In this document: positions 23,700 to 58,015 of the stretch, piece after piece
How the letters are laid out: every line of letters begins with the position of its first letter
Numbering within the stretch: position 1 is the stretch's first letter
NCBI RefSeq assembly: GCF_963675165.1
Contig: NC_087392.1
Location: forward strand, 5,207,942-5,271,941
Length of the DNA stretch: 64,000 bases
DNA from: Halichondria panicea
Taxonomy: Eukaryota > Porifera > Demospongiae > Suberitida > Halichondriidae
Direction of reading: 5' to 3'
Translations under genes and position numbers: made by a program
The notes under the pieces: model-generated
Databases searched by the model: none
What the model saw: the letters and a program-made list of their open reading frames with translations, nothing else
Told to the model about the DNA's origin: nothing

Positions 23700-24816
23700 T
23701 TGCCTCGGATGTAACGGTCTAGTATACGAATTTTTCCAAATAAAAATGGCTACTGAAAGTGTGTTTCTAGTTGTTCCAGCTCTGAGAGCGTCTCAGATGA
23801 CTTTTGAAAATTTCTGACAGAGAATGATGATGATGGAGGCTTGACAATAACAAGAATACACTTTACATGTGCATTCTGGGATTTAATATAGCACAAAATA
23901 TTATTATTATTTAATAACAAAAACTATGTGTCTAGATAGATTGGAAATGAATGAATCATGATAATGCTTGGCTATAATAGCTGATGTGGAGTACGGGCTT
24001 TGACATAGACATGTGGACGTCACATTCTCGTGTCATTCTTTCACCAGTCAATGAATGGTTCCTTCTTCTCGCGAGGCATTGTCTGAGGTGTAGTCTGGCT
24101 GCAAAACATAAGCAAACAGTTAAGTATGACATTGTAACTACTATAATAATTATACGAACGAATAATAATTATGTAGCTATAATTTCATAATCGAAAAATA
24201 ATAAATAATCAACAACAATTCATTGAGAGCGTGAGTTTTTAGTACATTTGAACTTGCTTTTTAGCCAAACTAAGACATGTGCATCAATAAAACTTTGTGG
24301 ACCCAGTGAACATGCTCTTACTCTACGCAATAAAACTTAGTACAGACATTCAACAAATGTGGTTCAAGAAATCAACTGACACAAAGAAGGACACTTTAAA
24401 ACACCTTCAACTGTTTGTAACCGATAGTTAAAGCATACACAAGGTCAAAAGTAAGTGGACCCAGTACCTATACCTACTGGCTAACTACTACACAAAAAAT
24501 AAACACAGTAATTCTTTTCAAACAGCAGATCAACTAACACAAGTTATTAAAAGAGTGAATATAGCCATTTTCAGCTCCACAAATCAGCTACAACGCTCTA
24601 ACTGGAACAATCATAACTTTACAGACCTAGTTAAAGCCAATCATAGTGGTATCACTTCAGCTTTCAATCGTAGACTCTTGTGACAACAGATTCTTTGCTT
24701 GCCAGTAGCTCTTCATTTTCTGGTAGATCTAGCTGTGAGACAATCCTCCTCCCAGCAAAACTCCGGATACTAGATCTGGAATCACTGTAATCTAGAGGCG
24801 TTTCATATCCTTATAG
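23700..24816. other. Spacer, nothing recognised
   Basis: AT-rich sequence with only short open frames and no array exon or element ends found. Confidence 0.4.
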
Positions 24817-24876
24817 TAGCCTCGACTCCAGCCCCTTGAATAGTGTGCCTTTCTCAGCGGCCTGGAATCGAGGCTA
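24817..24876. mobile_element. Mutator-like mini-element, 60 bp
   Basis: Ends TAGCCTCGACTCCAG and CTGGAATCGAGGCTA; flanked by ATCCTTATAG on both sides (10 bp). Confidence 0.8.
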
Positions 24877-24888
24877 ATCCTTATAGTA

Positions 24889-25126
24889 TACCGTATAGCG
24901 CGAAATTTTCGAGGCACTTATATTTCGTGGAATGGCCTCTAAAAACCATTTCGTTGCACAATGTTCGCGGAATGACTGCTTACCGGAAGCCACGCCTTTA
25001 AATATTTGCACGATAGCAGGTAATTCTAATTAAAGAACAATTTTCGTGGACTTAATTTTCGTATAGAATTCTAACCCACGAAATCCGCGAAAATTAAGCC
25101 CCTCGAACATTTCGCGCTATACGGTA
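24889..25126. mobile_element. MITE family 2 relative, 238 bp
   Basis: TACCGTATAGCGCGAAATTT at the left and its inverted copy at the right end (AAATGTTCGAGG variant inside). Ends just before the type II leader of copy 12. Confidence 0.65.
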
Positions 25127-25158
25127 TATCTATGATCACACAATACTCTCTTTTCGAC

Positions 25159-26395
25159 ATGGAAGAAAGAGGCTACCAACACTTACAGTGGCAACACAAA
25201 GATGATTATCTTATGCATGATCAAGGTGAGATGCTTTCACACAGTTGTAGGCTATATATTACAGCCTATGTCTATTCGTATCATGAATGCTGTTGTCAAT
25301 ACAGCTCTCCCAGGACCAAGTGCCCCTCCTGCACCTCTTCCAGTGACAGGTTTTGGGACCCTGGAGAGCAATCTACAGCCGCCAGTTGCTAGGGAGAATG
25401 CTCCACTGCTACCATACACTCCTGAAGTGAATGCAACGACAAAAGTATTCAGTCTAGAGAAGTTTGTGTTTCTATGGCTAGGAATTGGTCATAAATATTG
25501 TGAGTGATAAGATTAGCTGCTGAAGTTAGGCCATGCAAAGTCAATTTGCAAGCCCTCATGCACGCTTGGTTTGGTAGCCTCAGTCCCAGGCCGCACTTTC
25601 TTCTGAGAGTGGGCCTGGTAACGACTGTTTGCGCATGCGCTAATCTCACTCCGGTATCTGGGTGCTTTGGACATAACATCGTATTATATACTCAGTAAGT
25701 CACAACGAACGGAAGTGGATTGAAGGAAGTAGATAGGACGTTTGATTTCTAGCCCATTTGATAGCATTCTGATAGCTGCCCGTAGCCTGCTATATATGCT
25801 ATAACAAAAGACTCACAGCCTGCAACAGTGTGACAATAAAGTAAAAGCCTATCGACAGGCCACGCCCATCTAATACTAACCTTGGTGAAAGTTTGCAAGA
25901 CTCTATCAGAAAGAAAATACCTGTGCTACAAACCTACAGCTCTAGCTATCTCTAGCTATATTGTAGCTCTGTGTATGACTTTAATATTATGGTCTGCACA
26001 TGTATACCGTAATTATTCTTAAAAGCGAAACACGGATGACGGATCAAAGGGATGCTTAAAATGTCAGTATCATGGGAAATTGTACGGGAAAAACATCCAA
26101 TAATTTGGCGCATACGCAAGCAGTCAGTAGCAGGCCTTCTCTTTGTTGAAGGCCGGTGAAGGAGGCTAGGAATTTGGCAGCTTTCCTTTGTTTGTCATGA
26201 ATATAAAATAAATTATGCACTTCCGCTTATTGAGGTGTGTTTTCAATCCGCTTGCTAGTTTAGGAATAATAGTGTGTGTGCTTTTAATGCTATAATGTTG
26301 TACTAACTTACAGCCAGCCTGCTATCTACTCTTGATTATAACAAGAGTAGATAAGAGTAAGACTGTAAGAGTGTTGAACTCTCCGTGTGTGTGTG

Positions 26396-26427
<32 letters not shown>

Positions 26428-28738
26428 TGCGTGTAGACTGCTACAGCTGCTCAAGGATCAATCAAGTTCTAGTCATGTTTTACAAACTCGTGTTTAGATG
26501 ACACACTAGCACTGCCTGTACAGTATCAGGAATTGCGCAATCAGCATGTGCGGTTTCTGGGAAGTGTTGCTAATAATATTATATATAATAGCACTGAAAT
26601 GCTAACCGTGAAATGCTAACCCTCGGCTGTTGACATGAATAAATAGAGGAGTGCTGCACAATAATAGAATGTATACATGTATTAAAATAGAGATTGGTAA
26701 AGGATCACTTCAGCTGCAAATGTGTAGCTCTACCTCGAATAAAGGTCGCGTGTAAAGCTGTAGAGCTAGCCAACGTGCAATTTCAACTAAGCTTCTTAAT
26801 TAGCTTTTGCTCGCTTTTATACGACAACGAAGCTTTAACATCAAAATCTTCCACTGTTTAAACTAAGAACTTGTTATGTGAAGGCTATACATGCTGTAAA
26901 TGCAGTGCTGTAGCAGCCAGGTGAGCAGGCTCAGCTGTCACAAATAAACAAACAAACTAGAGCACTAAAGTGCAAACCCTCGGCTGGTGACATGATAATA
27001 AAGAAACCAGAAGAGCGATAATACAGTGCATGTAGCATGTATGACTAGCACAGCAACTCAAGAGCAATAAACTAAACCATACTGGAGGCATGCTGTGGTA
27101 CATGTCACATTAGACATGTACTGTGGACTGGGATCACAGCAAAGAAGCCTGGAGTGTTAGACTTAGAGAGGTATGGCTCCTGCCAGGCTGGAGTATAGGA
27201 TCCAGAGTCAGCCAACAACCAGTCACAATTTTAGCTTTCTACTCAATTGTTTCTGGTACGGATCACTTCAGCCGCAACTACGTAATCAAGGCCACGTGTA
27301 GCTAGCTACTAGCTGCCAAAGTGCAAGTTCAAGCTTCTTAGCTTTTGCTCGACAAAAAAGCTTTAACATCATAATCTGCCACTATTTAAATCAAGATATT
27401 GTTCTGTGAAGGCTATACATGCTGTAAACGCAGAGCTGTGGTACCCAGGTGAGTAGATATATACCTGTGACAAACAAACAAACAAACTAGAGCACTAAAG
27501 TGCAAACCCTCGGCTGGTGACATGATAATAAAGAAACCAGAAGAGTGATAATGCAGTGCATGTAGCATGTATGACTAGCAAGAGCAACTCAAAAGCAATA
27601 AAACTAAACCAGACTGGAGGCATGCTGAAACTTTGAGTGCTAGTGGTATACATGTCACATTAGACATGCACTGTGGACTGGGATCACAGCAAAGAAGCCT
27701 GGAGCGTCAGACTTAGAGAGGTATGGCTCCTGCCAGGCTGGAGTATAGGATCCAGAGTCAGCCAACAACCAGTCACAATTTTAGCTTTCTACTATAATTA
27801 TATCAATTATTCCTGGTACGGATCACTTCAGCTGCAACTACGTAATCAAGGCCACGTGTAGCTAGCTGTAGCTGCTTCAAGCTTCTTAGCTTTTGCTCGA
27901 CAATGAAGCTTTAACATCAAAATCTGCCACTATTTAAACCAAGATATTGTTGTGTGAAGGCTATCTATGCTGTAAACGCAGCGCTGTGGCATCCAGGTGA
28001 GTAGATATACCTGTGACAAACAAACAAACAGACCAACAGACTACTATACCCGTGGCCGCCCACGCGCCTCGGGTAACAAACAAACAGCAGACCAACACAC
28101 TACTATACCTGTGGCCGCCCACGCGCGCCTCAATAACAAATTAGAATTAGTGATGCCCCAGGAGCAGTCTTATCTACTCTTGGTTATAATGTGATTTTCA
28201 TTAACGATGAACTGTTACTCACATACAGGGGGGCTGTGCCTTGTGGTGTTTTTGCTCCTATATGCCGTGGGAATTGTCACAATTATTTGGTCAGGTGAGC
28301 GTTCTTTTGCACAGCACATCCATTAACAGTGTTTCTCTATTCTTTACAGCACTCTTTCTTTCATTTTGGCCTTATTCAAATCCAGATCTGTATTGTAATT
28401 ATAATCTTCAACAAAATTATATTTTGTGCCTTCTTTCTGGAGTCTTGTTCCTTTTGATTGGAAGTTACTGGCCAATTGCTTACTGCTGGAAAATAAGGCA
28501 GGGTCGCAACTTCAAAATTCTAGGCTGCTACTTGTGTGTTTTGTCAGTATTAATCGTCTCTTGTGTGGCAGCATTGATCGCGACAATGGCATTTGTCGCG
28601 ACAATGTTCGGTAGTCGATGTTTTGACAGTCTTTCACTTGGTGCTTCTATCACTATGGGACTTGTAATTTTAATATTTTTGTGTGGCTCTAGTGTTTTTT
28701 TTTATTTTTATAGCAACAAAATTAGTAGAATTTATTAG
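25159..28738 (+). CDS. Array copy 12, split or chimeric four-helix gene
   Basis: Exons 1-2 (25159-25225, 25305-25499) are nearly identical to copy 11. Helix-1 and last exons in the right phase occur only at 28229-28294 and 28350-28738. Joined across a 2.7-kb intron they give 238 open residues with correct GT/AG borders. The distal exons belong to a different subtype: a longer helix 3-4 loop, a changed tail with FFYFYSNKISRIY, and Ser to Trp at the exon 2/3 junction. The two halves may therefore be one working chimeric gene, or two truncated relics with unrelated breaks. The large intron holds a degenerate Mutator-like element and a tandem repeat. Confidence 0.45.
25575..26168. mobile_element. 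Degenerate Mutator-like element
   Basis: Left end TAGCCTCAGTCCCAGGCC and right end GGCCGGTGAAGGAGGCTA are imperfect inverted repeats with GCGCATGCG words inside each. Target duplication is not exact, so it is older or the partner ends are mis-assigned. Confidence 0.4.
26383..26433. repeat. (GT)n followed by (GCGT)n microsatellite
   Basis: A GT run grading into GCGTGCGT units. Confidence 0.9.
26600..28020 (+). repeat. Tandem repeat, about 530-550 bp unit
   Basis: Two full units (about 26945-27475 and 27476-28015) share blocks such as GCACTAAAGTGCAAACCCTC, GGACTGGGATCACAGC and TATGGCTCCTGCCAGGCTGG. A degenerate third unit lies at 26600-26940. The shared 60-residue open frame (MDWDHSKEAW) reflects the duplication, not a gene. 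Confidence 0.75.
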
Positions 28739-28999
28739 GTTAAAGAGACGGATATTTTAAGTGTGAATTTATGTGTTGATTATTGTGATTCTGGAAGCTG
28801 TATAATGGTCACTATTAAAACGAGTGATGCAAGCTGCGCTGTGCTAATGCCTCTCGCCATGTTTTGCTTCGCTCAGGTATTAATTATAAAAGACAGCATT
28901 GCACATTATTTAATTAATGCAGGGAGTGAGCCAGGGACCCTTGGTGGGTGAGGTGGGCGAGATTGTAAATACCACGCCGTGGTATGGGCTCCATTTAAA

Positions 29000-29460
29000 T
29001 TAATTAATATAACCAGTCCACAAGGTGGTTTATTTACTGATTCACTCCGTATCCTAGGTGATGTTCAGTATATAAGTTTTGTTTCTTTTGACAGATGTTT
29101 TGCATGCGGCTGGAATAAATGTACTAAAAGAGATTTCGTCGAAACTTTACACTCTCGGGGGTTTCTGCAAACAATGCTCTTCTCGCTACCCCTGGCTATA
29201 GTATAGGCGCGGGTGCTTCCTGCCTTTTCTGAAAGGCATATCCAACTACACATAACCTCGATGCTACGAGTGCTTCACAGATTTTAAGACGGCACACTGT
29301 GTCAATGCTAATGATGATAGGGCTATGATACGATCCATCTGTACATGCTGTATATGCCACTAGTTGTTGGTGGTAGCTGTGCATGTGTGTTTGTGTTGTG
29401 CAGCTCAGTTTGTTTGTGCTCATATCGTAAAATGTTGGGAAGAATTTGTTGAATCTGCAT
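29000..29460 (+). pseudogene. Subfamily B relic, second copy
   Basis: Matches 4959-5464 with many lesions: the helix-2 region is deleted, RRNFTLLGCY has become unreadable, and the loop is shortened. The tail words TCCICH and AAQFVCAHIVKCW match the 5.4-kb copy. Confidence 0.65.
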
Positions 29461-29640
29461 GGCTAAAATTCATTTTTAATAGCATGGAATTATCATTGGG
29501 ACCCTTTGAGTGCATGGGTGTGCATACGATCTCTTTGGAAGTACAGTCCTAGAACTTCCTCCTACAAAAACAAAATCTTTTGTGGTATTAAACAGATGCT
29601 TTTGGTCAATTAAATGGACTAGATGGTATACCATCTTATT

Positions 29641-30628
29641 ATGGGAGAAAGAAGCTACCAACGGTGGCAACACAAAAAAGAGAAGAAAAATCTCACGCGG
29701 CTGATCAAGGTGAGATACTTTGCACAGTTGTAGGCTATATACTCTTATCATATCTGTGTTGTCAATACAGCCCCTTTTCCAGGGACAGGTGAATTGGGGC
29801 CCAGGAGAGCAATCCGCCATGCAGCCACCAAAAGGGAGAATGCTTCTGAGTCCACTGCTACCAGACACTCCTGAAGTGAATGCAGAAACGGAAGTGTTCA
29901 GTCTAGAGAAGTTTGTGTTTATAATTATGGCTAGGAATTGGTCGTAAATATTGTGAGTGGACCCAGTGCAGTGATACCTATGGTTAGGAATTGGTATTGT
30001 AAGTTTATTCTGCATGGATGGTTGTTACAACACTTATAGACATGTCTGCTCTTTGTGTATTATGATTACTTTAATTATTAGTTACTGCGTAACCAGAAAA
30101 ATGTCATTCTCCATAAACGATGAACTATTGTGTTTGTTACTCACGTATATACAGCTGAACTGTGCCTTGTGGTGTTTTTGCTCATATGCCTGGGGCATTG
30201 TCTTAGTTATTTTTACAGGTGAGTATTATTTTGCATAGCACAATTCCATTGTTTCCGATCTGAACTGAATCTCTCATGTCTCGATGCTACTATAAGGGTA
30301 GGTTTACAACACAAAGTTATGTTCTTTGCATTCTTTCTGGAGTTGTGTTCCTTTTGATTGGAAGTTACTGGCCAATTGCTTACTGCTGGAAAAGAAAGGT
30401 GAGTCGCAACTTCGCTGCTACTCGTGGAAGTTGTGGCTTTTTTCAGTATTGCAGATTGTCTCCTGTTGGCAGCATTGGGCGCAACGTTAACACTGGAAGC
30501 TCAATAATTATTATGATTATTACATCGTGTGCTATTAGTACCGCTATGGACTATGGTAGCTGTTGTTTTGATGTTTTTGTGCTCCAGTGTTTTGTGTTGT
30601 TGTAGCAAAAAAACTGGAAGAATTTGTC
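29641..30628 (+). pseudogene. Array copy 14, frameshifted
   Basis: Exon 1 starts ATGGGAGAAAGAAGC at 29641 but lacks PPxY and ends in phase 0. Exon 2 (about 29770-29950) keeps PLLPDTPEV and FSLEKFVF, then an insertion shifts the frame. The helix-1 exon is at about 30153-30219. The last exon (from about 30300) has IGSYWPIAYCWKRK but a scrambled helix 3 and 4. Confidence 0.65.
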
Positions 30629-30958
30629 AGCTAGCTTATGGAGACTGGAAAGAACTTTCCATGAAACTATATAGATTTAGTTACACAATGACTACACATG
30701 TACAATGACTAAGTGTGAAGCTAATGAACTCTTGGTGAAGCTGATGTGTCCACTGAAAAATGGAAGCTATATTATTATAGTGGCAAGCAGAGTGGCAAGA
30801 GTACATGAATATTCATGTACTCCTGATAGTGGCTATTATCCAGTAAGTGGGCGGGTAGGTGTGATTTTATTAGCTACGATCTTTACCTAACCATAGCATG
30901 ACTCAAGATGAAAACTGTTCACACAAAAATATCATTACATTGCACAATGTCACACAGG

Positions 30959-32390
30959 TCAGTCATCGACATGTCTTGCCCCCAGGGCTAATAAACAAGC
31001 ACAATAAGCTATACACAAAATCAGAACAGCTACACAATAACATACGATGAGTACACCAAATGGAAGTTCCACCATTTTACAATGAGACAGTACATTCACT
31101 GTAGTTCCGTTCACCATATCCGGAGGTGGTTGATCTGGACCAATCGGATATATCCGTGTAAACACGACCACAGTCCCAGCGATTGTGATGCAGATGTACA
31201 GAAACAGTACACAATAGGCAACACAAAATATTCCAAAGGGTAGGTCGTGATTGTCTTTGACCCAGTGGTAGCCACAACACAGACAGCCGAGTGTTATAGA
31301 GAGAGTGGCCACTAGGAACAGGTACACTACAGCTCCATTCAACTCAGGGCACTCCATTATACCACCATACACTGTATAGACAGACAGAGGGAGAGTGGAG
31401 CAGTTGAGTGGTACAGATACTATTATTTAGACAACGTATAATTATAGGCTAGGAATGAAATGACACAGAGAAAGGGGAGCATAAGTAATGGTTGAGTGAG
31501 TGTACAGTTGGACAACGTAGACAGACTAGGAATGAAAGGGCAAACAATTCACTGATCTCTGGTTATGTATATAGCTACCTGTCAGTAAAATGATGAGGAG
31601 TCCTCCTCCGAACAGGAGAGCATTGAGAAGGATGCAACCAACCTCTGTATGGGTATAGCAGTTAGACACACAACACAACCTCTGTATGGTATAGCAGTTA
31701 GACACACAACACAACACACTGGGTGCACAGTGCTATTAATAACAATACTTTTCTACACTACTGGGGAGATCAGCAGGTTCTAATATTTCCCGAAACCTAC
31801 GAGGGCTGATTGACATTGATTGGTGACTCACTCGTTTGAGATAGTAAGAACCACATATCACACCAAGTCTGACAAAATCCTCTCTTTCTCTTCTTACTGT
31901 CTCCATCTTCGTCGTCCATACTCGGCAGCAGTCTCCTTGTAACTGTGAGGAGAGTGGTGGGGGCGGTGTGTGAGTGTGTGGGTGGATGGTTACACACTTA
32001 CCTAGTTGTCTCCTCTGTGGATGATACGCATCATTGGCTGAACCAGGCGTCTGTGGACCAAAGTATGACAGGGTTAACGTCAATATAATACCCGGGAGGG
32101 GTGGGGGCAACTCAATTATGACTTTAATTATAAGAGGTTAATTTTTCAATATTACCGGAGGGAGGGTGACTCAACTATCACTCTATGTATGTGGCAATGT
32201 ATACAGCTAGATATATTATAGGCAGTGTGACCTGTAGTCTTGGCAGTAGTGGTGCATGGTCCTCCTTAGAGAGACCACCTTCCTTGACGTTGATAGATGG
32301 ACCTCCAGTGTTGAAACCTTCCTCCTCAGAGGAAAGAGATTTAACAAGCTCAGGCTCAGCTCCTCCACCAGATCTGAACCTGGCTGTCAT
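30959..32390 (-). CDS. Divergent four-helix membrane protein, same exon plan as array
   Basis: Exons on the minus strand: 32390-32232, 32050-32002, 31942-31832, 31644-31579 and 31371-30959, giving 265 residues. The fourth exon is exactly 66 nt, phase 1 on both sides, and encodes a helix (CILLNALLFGGGLLIILLTG), just as in the array genes. The cytosolic first exon ends with EDHAPLLP (residues 43-50), matching the array's ENAPLLP di-leucine. The last exon holds three more helices, with GCLCCGYHW after helix 2 and an Asn-Gly-Thr glycosylation site in the last outer loop. No PPxY is seen. The first donor (CAG|GTCACA) is weak, and exon 3 could be read in another frame with a different acceptor. Sequence identity is low; the shared plan and motif support common descent. 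Function unknown. Confidence 0.6.
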
Positions 32391-32762
32391 GATGATCTGA
32401 TTCCAGCTAGCCGGCCTTGGAGACTGCAAAGATAGTCGAGTCTTAGAACTTTATGCTAGTAGAGTCACATGCACTCGAACTTTGACCTCGGAACCTTTTG
32501 CCCTTTCATATTCCAAACACGGAAAGCCGCGGCATGACCTCAAAACATGTAGACATGTAGGTAATTACAATTTTAATGGGGGTGTTGCTATTTATTATAC
32601 CATATACATGTATACACATTGACTGTAATAATGATGTGCAATTCAAAATATTGACAGTATAATATATACATCATTGTACTAGAAACAGCATGGTGGGATC
32701 AGAAAATGCTACAACACACAATTGCGAGCAAATACAAACAAATACACAAACAGTCAGTTGTC

Positions 32763-47199
<14,437 letters not shown>

Positions 47200-47671
47200 G
47201 GGGAGTTCTTCTATTATGAATCGACTGTTCTCTTGACAATACTTCTTAATGACAAGCTATCAAAACTTCCTTAGATCTCAATCATCTTAGGATGGTCCAA
47301 CTCTCTACACAGTGATTAGGGCGCTTGCTTGGTGTAGTACTATACTGTAGAGATACAATAGCTCTAGCTAGCTTTTGAGACAGCTAGCTATCTCAACACA
47401 GTTTTTGTCGCAACTTGAGTTAATTAATTATGTAGATTGTGGACCAGATAAGGGACATTCTCTGCATTGTTGCGGTCTGTGCCTAACCACCATGAAGCTA
47501 ATGCTAATCACATGCACAGCCCCGCCCCCCTCCTTTGATCCACTGTTTACCAGAAGCTGTGTAAAGCTAGCTAGCTAGCCTATTCTGCCAGTGAAAGCAA
47601 CGATAGAGACATCCCTAGAAGGAGCTACAGGTGAACAGTTGTACCCTGGGACTAGTTTGAAGGTATCAAGA
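47200..47671. promoter_or_regulatory. Intergenic region between two divergent genes
   Basis: The 472 bp between the start codons of the DH-PH-RA-RhoGAP gene and the aminopeptidase must hold both 5' ends. No TATA box at a convincing place. An open frame continues upstream of 47672 to about 47591 but has no ATG. Confidence 0.5.
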
Positions 47672-55614
<7,943 letters not shown>

Positions 55615-55846
55615 TGTCTTAGTGTCTCACTTTTATATTAATTTGTGCTTGTGCTTGTGTTTGTATTGTCCATGTACCCTTCCTTGCTTCAACACTGCTA
55701 TGCAGATTCTTACTATGGTTCTATGAATCACATTATGATGGCTAGATAGATATTATGAGGTAATGATGTGATGGTCATGCAGATAGCTTTATAGCTGAGC
55801 TTGCTAATTGGCTCTAATTGGCTAGCTACTTGATCCACTTTATACA

Positions 55847-56903
55847 ATGGGTAACTGCATAGACTCCAGTACCATTGATGGCTCCTCCAGTAATAGGAGC
55901 AGCCGTGCTGACCAACCACTGAAGGTGAGGGTTTGCAATGAGGACTAAATCTATATACATAAATATGCATGGAGCTCTCTTTTACAGCTAGAGCTCTAGT
56001 TGTAACTCTAGCTAGAGCTCTAGCTGTAGCTCTAGCTAGACTAGTAAACTGTATACTGTAGTTGTACATGCTAAAGCTGTGTGATTGTTTGATAGTGGTG
56101 TGTTGTTTGTCATTTAGCGTGACTCTGAGAAGAACAGTCTGTTATCTGCCACCACCCAGCAATCATACGGGACCGAGACTCAGCGGACACCACCCCCCAC
56201 CCAGTCGCCACGGCTACAATTACCCGCTGTATCTCTGTCCAAGTCCACTGCTAAACCTATCGGACAGTTTAGGTTCCTCGATCGAAAGTACTCCGTGACA
56301 ACGCCAGAATGTGGCGTCACTGACATTGACGAGGTGTTTAAGAGTGTGTGTGAGCGATATGACATTGCAGTGATCAATAGGGAAAAGATTGACGAAGCTC
56401 TGACATTGTTCAAGACCATTCTGGACATGGAGCTCGACACTTCACTGGAGGAATGCTTTACTGCTTGGAAGGAGTTTCTGGTCAACCCGCAATTCATCGT
56501 GAACTGCATAGAGGCCACGGGTGACGTCAAGGATATTCGAGTCAGAGCTGATGATATACCTAAAGTCAGACGCAAAGCTCAGAAGCATATTCGAGATCTA
56601 TTGGATGCCTGCCACTTGTTTTTGCAGCAAAGAGAATTTCTGCAGCGAAATATTATGGATGATTTGTCTAAATTGGAGGATTTAGCACGGGATCTGCATA
56701 ATATTGCCAACCATGCTAAACTCAGCTCCTCGCAGAAGAAACATCTTGAAAAGAATTTCTCTGGAGGTCAAGCAATGGTGGCTACATTTCCTGAGACCAT
56801 TGAACTTTTCTGGAGACAAACATACAGTCTTGTGCACGACATCAACACCTCCGTACATGTGCTGGATGGAGTGCCTGGACCAGAGTCTGCTGATCTACGA
56901 TAA
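55847..56903 (+). CDS. Predicted N-myristoylated helical protein
   Basis: Two exons, 55847-55924 and 56118-56903, phase 0 junction, 287 residues. The start MGNCIDSS fits an N-myristoylation signal (Gly2) with a nearby Cys3 that could be palmitoylated, so it is likely held on the inner face of the plasma membrane. Residues about 25-85 are polar and Ser/Thr/Pro-rich. From about 100 to the end it is mostly alpha-helical and charged (e.g. SVCERYDIAVINREKIDEAL; DLSKLEDLARDLHNIANHAK), without heptads clear enough for a long coiled coil. I do not recognise a family. The single well-placed intron and the absence of stops argue for a real gene. It starts 233 bp after the aminopeptidase stop on the same strand. 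Confidence 0.7.
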
Positions 56904-57096
56904 GATAACACTAACTAGCTAACAGCTGCTGCTATAATTATATTTTAGTGCATGGCTATTCTCGTTATCTGTGTGACAGTTGTGTACATGTGTACATGTG
57001 TGTACAATGATCATTGTGAAGTCATGTGTGCATTGTTCTACTGGGAAGTGGACCTATACCACGCGTTACTTTCCAAAAAGTACTTTAGGTACTTAC
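56904..57096. other. 3' spacer
   Basis: No gene seen; ends at a Mutator-like mini-element. Confidence 0.4.
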
Positions 57097-57154
57097 TAGC
57101 CTCGATTCCAGGCCGATTAAAATACGTATTTTAATCGGCCTGGAATCGAGGCTA
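57097..57154. mobile_element. Mutator-like mini-element, 58 bp
   Basis: A perfect palindrome with TAGCCTCGATTCCAGGCCG ends and only AATACGTATT-type core, flanked by the 9-bp duplication GGTACTTAC (57088-57096 and 57155-57163). Confidence 0.88.
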
Positions 57155-57895
57155 GGTACTTACATGTAGCACCACACATCCTGTTAGTTTATACGTATAG
57201 CTACTATAGTGTACACGCAGTATTATTAAAAAACAATCTGGTGTATGGGAAGAAAAAAGCCGTTTGCTACTGCCTAATGAAAGACAGTAGGAACTCTATA
57301 ATTATTGTGATAATTATGCTTGTGTTGTTTTTTTTTGGTTTTTTATTCGCTGCAGGGGTGAACACGAATGATCCAATTACAATAACTATGTACGCTTCGC
57401 AATTTTGTAAACTAATTGATGTTAAAAGTAAAACCTATTTACATGGTGATCTTCGATATTACAATGTTGCAATTAAGGAACGAATAATTAGTGAGTGGTC
57501 ACGTACTTGGTAGTGATTGCAGAAAGATCAAGGAGGAGCGAGCTGGTAGCTGGTAACCAAGCAACAATAATTATGATGGGTGTGGGGACAAGGCTAATTA
57601 ATGTACCAAGCAACAATATTATGATGGGTGTGGGGACAAGGCTAATTAATGTACCAAGCAACAATATTATGATGGGTGTGGGGACAAGGTTAATTAATGT
57701 ACCAAGCAACAACATTATGATGGGTGTGGGGACAAGGCTAATTAATGTACCAAGCAACAATATTATGATGGTGTGGGGACAAGGCTAATTAATGTACCAA
57801 GCAATATTATGATGGGTGTGGGGGCAAGGTTAATTAATGTCCCTAAATTAATTCACGATTATTGTACAGTTCAGAGCAATTTAACATCAGAGCAA
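57155..57895. repeat. Spacer with a 44-48 bp tandem repeat (about 57570-57835)
   Basis: Unit with ATTATGATGGGTGTGGGGAC and AAGGCTAATTAATGTACC repeated about six times. Before it, a hydrophobic open frame at 57241-57513 has no ATG at its start and no support. Confidence 0.8.
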
Positions 57896-57980
57896 AAGTT
57901 GACAAAAATAGAAACATCTGCACACACTCGTCTGCAGAACACAGATTGAGAGAGCATGCATCATACACCATTGCCAACTT
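57896..57980 (-). promoter_or_regulatory. SECIS element, type II, 3' UTR of the selenoprotein gene
   Basis: On the minus strand: lower stem AAGTTG (57980-57975) with CAACTT (57901-57896). SECIS core ATGA at 57964-57961 faces GA at 57918-57917, allowing tandem G.A pairs and a U.U pair. Upper stem TGCATGC.CTC pairs with GAG.GTGTGCA (two wobbles, one mismatch). An unpaired AA at 57947-57946 lies 13 bases after ATGA. A further small stem TCTG/CAGA with a 7-base loop closes the top, which makes it type II. The element starts 35 bases after the stop codon. Confidence 0.85.
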
Positions 57981-58015
57981 CAGCTATTAAAGTTGACACA
58001 GATTGCTCAAAGTTT

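Noticed and set aside
27123-27861. Repeated MDWDHSKEAW frames as a duplicated small gene
   Set aside because: The similarity covers the whole 540-bp repeat unit, including non-coding parts, and the frames end differently.
47591-47671. Upstream extension of the aminopeptidase frame
   Set aside because: It begins at GTG with no ATG; the first in-frame ATG at 47672 gives a normal cytosolic tail and anchor.
57241-57513. Hydrophobic 90-codon frame
   Set aside because: No ATG at the frame start, low complexity and no context; chance frame is likely.
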